Assembly: GCA_013205335.1 (NCBI GenBank)
Contig: JABMNB010000277.1
Span: 1 to 5,654 of the forward strand
DNA length: 5,654 bases
From: Rhodospirillales bacterium
Lineage (GTDB): Bacteria; Pseudomonadota; Alphaproteobacteria; Reyranellales; Reyranellaceae
Direction: 5' to 3'
Part shown: positions 1 through 5,654 of the stretch, one piece after another
Layout: each line of letters starts with the position of its first letter
How positions within the stretch are numbered: the first letter of the stretch is position 1
Program-made: the position numbers and the translations under genes
The notes under the pieces: model-generated
Databases searched by the model: none
Seen by the model: only the letters and a program-made list of their open reading frames with translations
Told to the model about the DNA's origin: nothing

Positions 1-922
1 CAATTTCGACCGCGACCATCAGGGCGCGGTGACGGTGCGTCGCGCGCTGCAGCAATCCTTGAACGTGCCGGCCGTGCTGGCGCTGGAAAAGGTCGGCCCC
101 CAGCGCTTCCTCTCCACCCTGCGCACCGCCGGCGTTTCGCCCGGCCTGCCCCCGGGCGACAACGGCAATTCGCTGGGCGTCGCGCTGGGAAGCGCCACAG
201 TCTCCCCGCTCGAGATGGCCGGACTCTACGCGGGCCTCGCCAGCGGCGGCAGCTTCGCGCCGCCCCAGGTTCGGCGAGATCGGCCTAAACCCCAGCCGCT
301 CCGCCTCATCGGACCGACCGCCGCCTGGTACGTCTCGGACGTGCTGGCCGAGGCGCCGCTGCCCGAGGGCTTCGCCTCCCTCCCCGTGGCCCTTCGCGAG
401 CGCCGCATCGCCTTCAAGACCGGCACGTCAGCGGGCTTTCGCGACGCATGGGCCGCCGGCTACAGCGCCAACTGGACGGTCGTCGTCTGGGTCGGCCATG
501 CCGACGGCACGCCCCGCCCCGGCCAGCTCGGCCGGCTCTCAGCCCTCCCCATTCTCTTCAAGGCGTATGGCCGGCTGCCCGGCGAGGACAATCGCACGCT
601 CCGGCCGCCCGCCGACGTTCTCAAGGTCGCGTCGCATCGCGAGCTGCCGCCGCGCATGCGCACGCTCGCGCCCTACAGCGAGACCAGCGGCGGTCCGCGC
701 ATCGCCTATCCCCCAGCCGATGCCCGCATCGAGCTGGCCGCGCGCGAGGCCGTCCGCTTGAACGCCATGGGGGGCCAGGGCCGCCTGCGCTGGCTGGTCG
801 ATGGCCGCCCCCTGGAGGGCACGCGCTGGGTGCCCGACGGGGCCGGCATTGCCCGCCTCGCCGTGGTCGACGAGGCGGGTCGCTCCACCTCGGTTACCGT
901 CCGGATCGTCGAGCGCAGGTGA
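1..922 (+). CDS. pbpC: Penicillin-binding protein 1C, C-terminal part (5' end outside window)
   Basis: This is the 3' part of a bifunctional class A penicillin-binding protein, which polymerises and cross-links peptidoglycan at the outer face of the inner membrane. The reading frame is open from base 2, giving 306 residues; the glycosyltransferase domain and the catalytic SxxK serine lie upstream of the window. Visible transpeptidase motifs are SLN (fragment residues 19-21, the SxN motif) and KTGTS (139-143, bases 416-430). KTGTS is followed by GFRDAW and WVGHADGTP, which is characteristic of the PBP1C subfamily. Residues of about 231-304 look like the BiPBP_C domain that ends PBP1C proteins, including the LRWLVDG and GAGIARLAVVD stretches. 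The TGA stop is at 920-922. In many proteobacteria pbpC follows a large alpha-2-macroglobulin-like gene (yfhM), but that side is not visible. A start inside the window (GTG at 29) is not credible because it would fall just ahead of the SxN motif, inside the transpeptidase domain. Confidence 0.93.
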   Translation, partial: NFDRDHQGAVTVRRALQQSLNVPAVLALEKVGPQRFLSTLRTAGVSPGLPPGDNGNSLGVALGSATVSPLEMAGLYAGLASGGSFAPPQVRRDRPKPQPLRLIGPTAAWYVSDVLAEAPLPEGFASLPVALRERRIAFKTGTSAGFRDAWAAGYSANWTVVVWVGHADGTPRPGQLGRLSALPILFKAYGRLPGEDNRTLRPPADVLKVASHRELPPRMRTLAPYSETSGGPRIAYPPADARIELAAREAVRLNAMGGQGRLRWLVDGRPLEGTRWVPDGAGIARLAVVDEAGRSTSVTVRIVERR

Positions 923-998
923 AGCGCGAGGCGTCGTTCGGGCGCGAGAAGGCGGATCCGGTTGACGAGCATCGGCGCCGACGTTGACAATCGACGGG

Positions 999-1970
999 AT
1001 GCCGCAGCCTCCGTCGCTGGCCACCTTCAGCTATTCGGTTCTCGCGGGCCGGAACGAAGCCTTCGGCGCCTGGTTGCGCGACCTGCTGATGCTGGCCGTG
1101 GCGGCGCCCGGATTCATCGGCGTCAGTCGGTCCGAGCAGGGGAATCCGTCCGGTGCAACTTCCTGGAAGATCACCTACAGATTCGAAAGCGGGTCGGACC
1201 GCGAGAACTGGATGCACTCCGCCGCCCTGGCCAAAGCGCATGCCGAAGCGGGTGCCCTGTTCGCGTCGCCTCCCCTGGCGGCCTCCGAAACGGATGACGG
1301 CACGGCGCGGATGATGGTCGTGACATCACACGTCGCTCCGGGGCGCGAGGAGGACTGGTGCATTGCTCAGGCGCGGTTGAATTCGGCGGTCGTGGGGTTT
1401 CCCGGGTTCGACGGGCTCGACATATTCAAACCCTCCGATGACAGTCACGACTGGACGACCGTTCTCACATTTCGCAGCGAGCGGGATCTCGGGAACTGGA
1501 AGAGCTCCGCAGAGCGCAGGCGCCTGCTGAGCCAGTTCGGGGACACCAAGCACGACAGCGTGGACGTCGGTCCCGCCTCCTTTGGCACCTGGTTCGCTGC
1601 TCGCGCCACGGCCTCACGTCCCGTCCCCGAATGGAAGCAGGCGATGGTCGTGCTGGCGGTGCTCTATCCGCTGGTGAGCTTCTACGACATCACGCTGGGC
1701 AATGCCGCGGGACAGGGCCTCGCGATCGCCGGACATCCGATCATCAGAGGTCTGGGACTGCCCTTCCCTGTCGTCGTCTTCCTCGGCAATGCCGTTGGCA
1801 CCGTGCTCCTGTCCTGGATGCTGATGCCGGCGGCCATCCGCCTGTTCGACTGGTGGCTGGACCCGGCGGCCTCCCATGCACAGACGATACGCGGTGCGCT
1901 GTTGCTCATCGCTCTCTATGTCCTGGAGGTTGCCGCCTTCGTGTATGTCTTCGAAACCTGGGGCTTCTGA
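999..1970 (+). CDS. Tandem ABM-domain membrane protein
   Basis: This encodes a 323-residue protein resembling the antibiotic biosynthesis monooxygenase (ABM) superfamily proteins that carry a C-terminal membrane region (COG3224-like). Two ferredoxin-like ABM repeats are visible: residues of about 8-88 (FSYSVLAGRNEAF, PGFIGVSRSE, ENWMHSAAL) and about 105-180 (VVTSHVAPGREEDW, FPGFDGLDIFKP, LGNWKSSAERRRLL). Both show the order strand, 'PGF' turn, strand, then 'NW' before a helix. The segment after PEWKQAM holds hydrophobic stretches at roughly 214-233, 257-280 and 299-318, so the protein is probably anchored in the inner membrane with the ABM domains in the cytoplasm; the topology is inferred. 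ABM folds include quinone-forming monooxygenases and heme-degrading enzymes, but no substrate can be assigned, and 'antibiotic biosynthesis' is only a family name. ATG at 999 is preferred. TTG at 984 is in frame but adds only five residues, and neither start has a clear Shine-Dalgarno sequence. It lies 76 bases after pbpC. Confidence 0.82.
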   Translation: MPQPPSLATFSYSVLAGRNEAFGAWLRDLLMLAVAAPGFIGVSRSEQGNPSGATSWKITYRFESGSDRENWMHSAALAKAHAEAGALFASPPLAASETDDGTARMMVVTSHVAPGREEDWCIAQARLNSAVVGFPGFDGLDIFKPSDDSHDWTTVLTFRSERDLGNWKSSAERRRLLSQFGDTKHDSVDVGPASFGTWFAARATASRPVPEWKQAMVVLAVLYPLVSFYDITLGNAAGQGLAIAGHPIIRGLGLPFPVVVFLGNAVGTVLLSWMLMPAAIRLFDWWLDPAASHAQTIRGALLLIALYVLEVAAFVYVFETWGF

Positions 1971-2004
1971 TGAGCCCGACGATCCCCAAGAGATCGCCAG
2001 AGCG

Positions 2005-2910
2005 CTACGCCATCTTCGCCTTGAGCGCCTGCGCCACCTTGGAGGCCGGCTCCCGCCCCAGCGCAACGCAGATCGCGCGGCCGGCCGCCGCCACCGCGTC
2101 GAGGTCGACGCCGTGGTCGATGCCGAGACCGTTCAGCAGGTAGATCACGTCCTCGGTGCCGACATTGCCCGAGGCGCCCTTGGCATAGGGGCAGCCGCCG
2201 AGGCCCGCGACGGCGGTGTCGAAAACGGCGATGCCGCGCTCCATGACCGCCAGGATGTTGGCCAGGGACTGGCCGTAGGTGTCGTGGAAGTGCGCGGCGA
2301 TCTTTTCGCGCGGCATCTTCTCGGCCACGGCATCGATCATGGCGACGCACTCGCCGGGCGTGCCGACGCCGATCGTGTCGCCGAGCGAGACCTCGTAGCA
2401 GCCCATGCGGAACAGTCGATCCGCAACCTCCGCGACCTTCCCGGGAGAGACCTTGCCGTCGTAGGGACAGGCGATCACGGTCGAGACGTAGCCGCGCACC
2501 TTCATGCCGTGCTTCTGCGCCGCTTCCATCACCGGCGCGAAACGCTCGAAACTCTCGTCGATCGAGCAGTTGGTGTTCTTGCGGCAGAAGGCTTCGGACG
2601 CTGCGGTGAAGATCGCGATCTCGCCGACTCCGGCCTCGACCGCCCCGTTCATGCCCTGCTTGTTGGGCACCAGCACCGGATAGCTCACACCTTGCTTGCG
2701 GAGGATCCGTGCCATCACCTGGTCGGTGTTGGCCATCTGCGGCACCCACTTCGGCGACACGAAGCTGCCGGCCTCGACGGCCGAGTGGCCGGCGGCCGAC
2801 AGCGCGTCGATCAGGGCCACCTTGGCCTCGACCGAGACCGGCTTCGCCTCGTTCTGCAAACCGTCGCGCGGCCCGACTTCGACGAGCCGCACGCGCTTGG
2901 GATGATTCAT
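2005..2910 (-). CDS. Hydroxymethylglutaryl-CoA lyase family protein
   Basis: This is a 301-residue enzyme of the HMG-CoA lyase family (TIM barrel, cytoplasmic). The family cleaves 3-hydroxy-3-methylglutaryl-CoA to acetyl-CoA and acetoacetate, the last step of leucine breakdown. The N-terminus carries VEVGPRDGLQNE, with the catalytic Arg15 and metal ligand Asp16. Further family motifs are YVSTVIACPYDG (141-152), SLGDTIG (175-181) and HFHDTYGQ (207-214). The signature GLGGCPYAKGASGN (237-250) contains the catalytic Cys240. Asp16, His207, His209, Asn249, Arg15 and Cys240 match the human active-site residues with a constant offset of 26, so the enzyme looks intact. The open frame runs further upstream, to 3093, but the family N-terminus and the GGGAGG ribosome site fix ATG at 2908-2910. 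It is last in the three-gene set, 67 bases after the cupin stop. No other leucine-pathway gene (acyl-CoA dehydrogenase, carboxylase, enoyl hydratase) is in the window, so an HMG-CoA-like substrate other than the leucine intermediate is possible. The mvaB/liuE symbols are not applied for that reason. Confidence 0.93.
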   Translation of the reverse strand: MNHPKRVRLVEVGPRDGLQNEAKPVSVEAKVALIDALSAAGHSAVEAGSFVSPKWVPQMANTDQVMARILRKQGVSYPVLVPNKQGMNGAVEAGVGEIAIFTAASEAFCRKNTNCSIDESFERFAPVMEAAQKHGMKVRGYVSTVIACPYDGKVSPGKVAEVADRLFRMGCYEVSLGDTIGVGTPGECVAMIDAVAEKMPREKIAAHFHDTYGQSLANILAVMERGIAVFDTAVAGLGGCPYAKGASGNVGTEDVIYLLNGLGIDHGVDLDAVAAAGRAICVALGREPASKVAQALKAKMA

Positions 2911-2915
2911 CGTTG

Positions 2916-2921
2916 CCTCCC
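2916..2921 (-). promoter_or_regulatory. Ribosome binding site of the HMG-CoA lyase gene
   Basis: On the minus strand GGGAGG is followed by five bases (CAACG) and then ATG AAT CAT. This spacing supports the 301-residue start and argues against the upstream in-frame starts that would overlap the cupin gene. Confidence 0.8.
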
Positions 2922-2977
2922 GATCCTGGCGCCACATACTGCACCAGCGGGAAGGCCGCCAGACAGGATTTTCGCCG

Positions 2978-3949
2978 CTACGGCGTCTGCGAAATATGCG
3001 CGGTGCGATCATGTCCGGGATGGCTGAACATGATCTCCAGCGTCCGCAGATAGGTGTGCAGCCCGGCATCCTGGATCGGCAGGACGTGGGCATCCTCGCC
3101 CGATTCGTTGTGGTGCGAATGCCAGTAGCCGGGCGGCGTGATGAAGCTGGCCCCGGGCGCCCAGTCCTCGCGCCGACCGTTCTTGATCATCCCGGACCCG
3201 TCGAGTTCCGTGCCGATCATCGTGTAGCAGCCGGGCTTGCAGTCGATCACGAAATCCACCGCCACCGATTCATGGCGGTGCGGATACTGGACTGCATCCT
3301 TCGGCAGCAGGCCGAACATCGTCCACATCGTGTGGGTGATGGTCCGCGTGCTGGGGAAATTGCGGTTGGCGAGCAGGACGCTGACCCGATTGGCGTTCGC
3401 GGTCTTGGGATCGGTGGCGATCTCCGCGAGCTTCTGCTGTGCCTTGCCATGCTGATAGAAGGTCGGCTTGAAGCGCGCGACCGTCGGCGCCGCACCGAGA
3501 TAGCGCAGCAAGGGCGCGTCGTGCACCCAGTAGAGCGCGGCCTCGCCGTCCGAGTGATGCAGGGCGTGGCCGTGCGCCGGCAGCACCATGTAATCGCCCT
3601 GCGACCAGTGGATGGTCTCGCCGCAGGCGTCCGTCCGCCCTTTGCCCCGGAACACGAAGAATACCTGGCTCGTCGCCTCGGCCGAGGTCATGAGCGAGCC
3701 GCGGACGATACGGATGAAGTTGGCGCAGAGCGCCGGGCTGGTCGCGGGGCCGACGATCCCCAGCTCTTCACTGACATCGAGCGGCTGCACACGCGTCGGT
3801 CCCTCGTCGAAGAAGGACGGCGAGAAGGTCCGGTACGGCACCGGCGGGATGATGCCCTGCTGGATCGGGTTTGCGGCCGAGCTGTAGTCGAAATACTGCG
3901 CGTCGTTCGTCAGCAGACCGTCGTTGGGGAAACTCTCCATAACAGCCAC
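2978..3949 (-). CDS. Bicupin protein, gentisate 1,2-dioxygenase-like
   Basis: This encodes a 323-residue cytoplasmic protein with two cupin barrels, similar in style to gentisate and 1-hydroxy-2-naphthoate dioxygenases, which cleave aromatic rings using Fe(II). Numbering is from the GTG start. Cupin 1 spans about 75-152: SQVFFVFRGKGRTD, then GDYMVLPAHGHALHH, then DAPLLRYLG. It lacks an HxH pair at the usual strand and is probably not metal-binding. Cupin 2 spans about 204-297: PHRHESVAVDFVI with His224 and His226, then GASFITPPGYWHSHHNES with His277, His279 and His280. It looks like the metal site. The length is close to that of gentisate dioxygenases (about 340-380 residues). Ring cleavage is an inference; substrate and activity are unknown, and a non-enzymatic or isomerase cupin cannot be excluded. 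It lies between the aminotransferase (106 bases upstream) and the lyase (67 bases downstream), all in one direction. The start is GTG at 3947-3949 because AGGAGG sits five bases before it; ATG at 3938-3940 is a less likely alternative, nine bases further in. Confidence 0.85.
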   Translation of the reverse strand: MAVMESFPNDGLLTNDAQYFDYSSAANPIQQGIIPPVPYRTFSPSFFDEGPTRVQPLDVSEELGIVGPATSPALCANFIRIVRGSLMTSAEATSQVFFVFRGKGRTDACGETIHWSQGDYMVLPAHGHALHHSDGEAALYWVHDAPLLRYLGAAPTVARFKPTFYQHGKAQQKLAEIATDPKTANANRVSVLLANRNFPSTRTITHTMWTMFGLLPKDAVQYPHRHESVAVDFVIDCKPGCYTMIGTELDGSGMIKNGRREDWAPGASFITPPGYWHSHHNESGEDAHVLPIQDAGLHTYLRTLEIMFSHPGHDRTAHISQTP

Positions 3950-3954
3950 ACAAA

Positions 3955-3960
3955 CCTCCT
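3955..3960 (-). promoter_or_regulatory. Strong ribosome binding site that decides the cupin start
   Basis: A perfect AGGAGG on the minus strand lies five bases before GTG (3947-3949) and fourteen bases before the first downstream ATG (3938-3940). The spacing favours the GTG start. It also argues against the far-upstream start at 3982, which lies before the ribosome site. Confidence 0.75.
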
Positions 3961-4013
3961 CGTCTGGGATCACGTAGGACACGGCCCGCTCAACAGGGAC
4001 AGTTTGTAGCCTC

Positions 4014-4052
4014 GCCGGATTTCAAGTCCACGCAGGAAATCGGATCTCCGGC
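4014..4052 (-). other. Imperfect inverted repeat between aminotransferase and cupin genes
   Basis: GCCGG (4014-4018) with ATTTC (4019-4023) can pair with GAAAT (4036-4040) and CCGGC (4048-4052), around a 12-base loop with a one-sided bulge of 4041-4047. An alternative pairing joins CCGGATTTC (4015-4023, one bulged G) to GAAATCGG (4036-4043). It begins four bases after the aminotransferase stop in the direction of transcription. It could be an mRNA processing or stabilising hairpin, or a weak attenuator. No T-run follows on the minus strand, so an intrinsic terminator is unlikely. The rest of 3950-4055 shows nothing but the cupin ribosome site. Confidence 0.3.
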
Positions 4053-4055
4053 ATC

Positions 4056-5366
4056 CTAGGCGCGGGCGACCTTGGCCATGGCGCGGTCGGCGGCGGCGAG
4101 CGTCTCTTCGATCACCGGTCTGTCGTGCGCCGTGGAAAGGAACCACTTTCCGGCCTGCTGGGCACGGACGCCCTCTTCCTGCAGGGCCGCATGGAACGCC
4201 AGCATCGCATCGCGATCGCAGGCCGCCGAGTCGCGATAGTTGCGGGGCGCCGGACCCGAGGTGAAGAAGGTCTGGAAGATCGCCGGCATGCCCTGAACGA
4301 GGATGGGCAGCCTGTGCTTTGCGGCCAGCGAAGCGAGGCCCTGCATCAGCTCCGTGCCCCGTGCTTCGAGATCGCGATAGACCGCGCCATCGTCCGCTTC
4401 GAGGACATCCAGGGCAGCCAGCGCCGCTGCCATGCTCTGGACGTTGCCGTTATAGGTGCCGCCGTGCATCACGCCCCTGTCCAGCAGCGTATCCATGATG
4501 TCGCGCCGGCCGGCGACCAGCGCCAAGGGGAATCCTGCAGCCACCGCCTTTGCATAGATACTGAGATCGGCCGTCACGCCGAACCTGGCCTGCGCGCCGC
4601 CAAGGCCGACACGGAAGCCGGTGATGACCTCGTCGCAGATGAACAGGGCGCCATGCTTGTCGCAAAGGGCGCGTACGCCTTCGAGATAGCCGGGCGCCGG
4701 CGGGATCGCACCGCCGTTCACCATGACGGGCTCCATGATCACCCCGGCGATCTCGCCGCGATGGCGCTCCAGGGTCTGCTCCAGCAAGTCCAGATCGTTC
4801 CAGCCGCAGACGGCAACATCGCCCAGCACGCTGGCCGGCATGCCCGGCGAACCGGCGACCGGTACCGGCGCGTCGGCAGGTCCCGCCTCGTTCAGCGGCG
4901 GCCGGGCGCTGATATAGGCCTGGTCGCTCCAGCCGTGATAATGGCCTTCGAACTTAAGGATCTTGTCGCGACCGGTGAAGGCACGCGCCAGGCGGAAGGC
5001 CATCAACACCGCCTCGGTGCCGGACGTCGTAAAACGCACCACCTCGGCCCCGGGCAACAGGCCGCACAGCCGTTCGGCCAGTTCGGTCTCGCGCGGATGC
5101 TGCGCGGCAAAGAGCTGGCCCTCGCCCAGAGACGCCGCCACGGCTTCGACCACCGTCTTAGGCGCGTGCCCCAAAATGGCCGGACCGTTGCCCAGCACGT
5201 AGTCGATGTGCACGTTGCCATCGACATCGTAAAGCCGCGCACCCTCGCCGCGGGCGAAGAACAGCGGCACCGGCACGCTGGCATAGCGCACGTTGCTGCT
5301 GACGCCGCCGGCCAGGTGCTTTCGGGTCTTGTCGTAGAGTGCGATCGATTTCGCGTAGGAGCGCAT
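4056..5366 (-). CDS. Class III PLP aminotransferase (glutamate-1-semialdehyde aminomutase-like)
   Basis: This encodes a 436-residue fold-type I PLP enzyme of aminotransferase class III, in the glutamate-1-semialdehyde 2,1-aminomutase-like branch. Visible motifs include HLAGGVSSNVRY near the N-terminus, LYDVDGN (45-51), TSGTEA (114-119, phosphate binding), GHYHGWSD (141-148), CDEVITGFR (244-252) with Asp245 expected to contact the PLP nitrogen, and IYAKAVAAGFPLALVAGRRD with the likely Schiff-base Lys273. HGGTYNGN (301-308) is the usual phosphate-contact loop. The core is intact and of full length. The lysine neighbourhood differs from true HemL (GKIIGGGxPVGAxGG type), so this is probably a transaminase for another substrate and not a heme-pathway enzyme. 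ATG at 5364-5366 fits the family N-terminus. The frame is open to 5414, but those extra 16 residues resemble no family sequence. GAGGG lies only two bases before the ATG, so the ribosome site is poorly spaced; GTG at 5373-5375 is a possible alternative. It is the first gene of the three-gene set. Confidence 0.9.
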   Translation of the reverse strand: MRSYAKSIALYDKTRKHLAGGVSSNVRYASVPVPLFFARGEGARLYDVDGNVHIDYVLGNGPAILGHAPKTVVEAVAASLGEGQLFAAQHPRETELAERLCGLLPGAEVVRFTTSGTEAVLMAFRLARAFTGRDKILKFEGHYHGWSDQAYISARPPLNEAGPADAPVPVAGSPGMPASVLGDVAVCGWNDLDLLEQTLERHRGEIAGVIMEPVMVNGGAIPPAPGYLEGVRALCDKHGALFICDEVITGFRVGLGGAQARFGVTADLSIYAKAVAAGFPLALVAGRRDIMDTLLDRGVMHGGTYNGNVQSMAAALAALDVLEADDGAVYRDLEARGTELMQGLASLAAKHRLPILVQGMPAIFQTFFTSGPAPRNYRDSAACDRDAMLAFHAALQEEGVRAQQAGKWFLSTAHDRPVIEETLAAADRAMAKVARA

Positions 5367-5418
5367 GTCCCTCACCCAGCAAAAAACAATGCCCACGGCA
5401 CAAGTGCACCGCAAATAA

Positions 5419-5428
5419 TGTGATCACA
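5419..5428. promoter_or_regulatory. Palindromic operator candidate 1 (TGTGATCACA)
   Basis: This is a perfect 10-base palindrome, 52 bases upstream of the aminotransferase start in the divergent intergenic region. An identical copy lies at 5476-5485. The GT...AC core fits the general shape of GntR-family operators, and the adjacent divergent gene is a GntR regulator, so autoregulation plus operon control is the natural inference. A CATTAT hexamer on the minus strand (5415-5420) could be a -10 element overlapped by this site, which would suit repression, but no convincing -35 was found. Confidence 0.6.
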
Positions 5429-5475
5429 AATCGCACTGAGCCTAACCGCCACTCTTCACGCCAGCAATGCATTTT

Positions 5476-5485
5476 TGTGATCACA
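5476..5485. promoter_or_regulatory. Palindromic operator candidate 2 (TGTGATCACA)
   Basis: This is the second identical palindrome, 33 bases upstream of the GntR start and 57 bases centre to centre from the first. Outside the palindrome, TTTGTGATCACA here (5474-5485) mirrors TGTGATCACAAA at the first site (5419-5430), so the pair forms a larger inverted arrangement. No other copy was seen in the window. TTGTGA (5475-5480) is a weak -35-like hexamer for the regulator gene without a good matching -10. Confidence 0.6.
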
Positions 5486-5518
5486 GATCCAACGGGGGTG
5501 GGCTAAGCTCCACTACCG

Positions 5519-5654
5519 ATGGCCCGTACCGCGACCACTCTGGATGCCGCCGACACCTCGCTCCGCCAGCAGGTCTACAATTCCCTGCGTGAAGCGCTGA
5601 CGTCGGGACGTTTCGCGCCCGGCCAGAAGGTGACGTTCCGGTATGTCGCCGGCG
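5519..5654 (+). CDS. GntR-family transcriptional regulator, N-terminus (3' end outside window)
   Basis: The first 45 residues of a GntR-family DNA-binding regulator are visible. The start of the winged helix-turn-helix is recognisable: LRQQVYNSLREALTSGRF (15-32) followed by APGQKVTFRYVAG (33-45), the usual opening of FadR/FCD-type GntR proteins. The effector-binding C-terminal domain lies beyond the window, so the FCD assignment is a guess from the style of the HTH. ATG at 5519 is the only reasonable start because an in-frame TAA lies at 5504-5506 with no start codon between. There is no clear Shine-Dalgarno sequence before it. It is transcribed divergently from the aminotransferase gene, with 152 bases between starts that hold two identical palindromes. 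This suggests it represses itself and the minus-strand operon until an effector, perhaps the pathway substrate, is bound. Confidence 0.88.
   Translation, partial: MARTATTLDAADTSLRQQVYNSLREALTSGRFAPGQKVTFRYVAG

Noticed and set aside
962..990. TTGACG/TTGACA hexamers as a sigma-70 promoter for the ABM gene
   Set aside because: No acceptable -10 lies at the right spacing; the second TTGACA would place the -10 inside the coding region.
1971..2004. Bidirectional terminator between the convergent ABM and lyase genes
   Set aside because: Only 34 bases, with no GC-rich stem plus T-run on either strand that I can see.
2973..2985. Perfect hairpin CGCCG-CTA-CGGCG at the cupin stop codon as a terminator
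   Set aside because: The stem is only five base pairs and is followed on the minus strand by an A-run, not a T-run, so it does not look like an intrinsic terminator for the operon.
1876..3027. Long plus-strand open frame (383 codons) opposite the HMG-CoA lyase
   Set aside because: It overlaps the end of the ABM gene and the whole lyase gene, and has low-complexity Arg/His/Asp/Gly composition typical of antisense shadows.
2996..4009. Plus-strand open frame (337 codons) opposite the cupin gene
   Set aside because: Shadow of the cupin gene; no recognisable motif, and the minus strand has a strong ribosome site and clear cupin motifs.
4125..5423. Long plus-strand open frame (432 codons) opposite the aminotransferase
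   Set aside because: It is a GC-rich mirror frame. The minus strand carries a complete class III aminotransferase with the PLP lysine and all motifs; the plus frame is Arg/His-rich with no recognisable domain.
5419..5485. Palindromes as CRP/FNR-type sites (TGTGA...TCACA half-sites)
   Set aside because: CRP sites need about six bases between TGTGA and TCACA. Here the halves are directly joined, so a GntR-type operator fits better.

Overview
The window is GC-rich, densely coded bacterial chromosome. Protein styles (a PBP1C-type transpeptidase, an FCD-like GntR regulator, a GSA-aminotransferase-like enzyme used away from heme synthesis) suggest a proteobacterium, most likely an alphaproteobacterium. 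This placement is inferred from codon and protein character only; no rRNA or other taxonomic marker is present.

Layout. (1) Bases 1-922, plus strand: the C-terminal part of penicillin-binding protein 1C, with the end of the transpeptidase domain and the C-terminal BiPBP_C-type domain. (2) Bases 999-1970, plus strand: a protein with two tandem antibiotic-biosynthesis-monooxygenase (ABM) ferredoxin-like domains followed by about three membrane segments. (3) Bases 2005-5366, minus strand: three co-directional genes, read right to left, encoding a class III PLP aminotransferase, a bicupin related to gentisate 1,2-dioxygenases, and a hydroxymethylglutaryl-CoA lyase family enzyme. They converge on the ABM gene with 34 bases between the stop codons. 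(4) Bases 5519-5654, plus strand: the N-terminus of a GntR-family regulator, divergent from the three-gene set and cut by the window edge.

The 152-base divergent intergenic region (5367-5518) carries two copies of the perfect palindrome TGTGATCACA, 57 bp apart centre to centre. They are the best candidates for operators of the GntR regulator. The simplest reading is a GntR-controlled catabolic operon: an amino donor or amino acid is handled by the aminotransferase, an unknown substrate is oxidised by the cupin, and the lyase cleaves a 3-hydroxy-3-methylglutaryl-CoA-like intermediate. The substrate cannot be read from the sequence. The gene combination and the apparently reversed cupin order are the most unusual things here. 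No RNA genes, insertion sequences, CRISPR arrays or other mobile elements were seen, and there is no gene-free stretch longer than about 150 bases.
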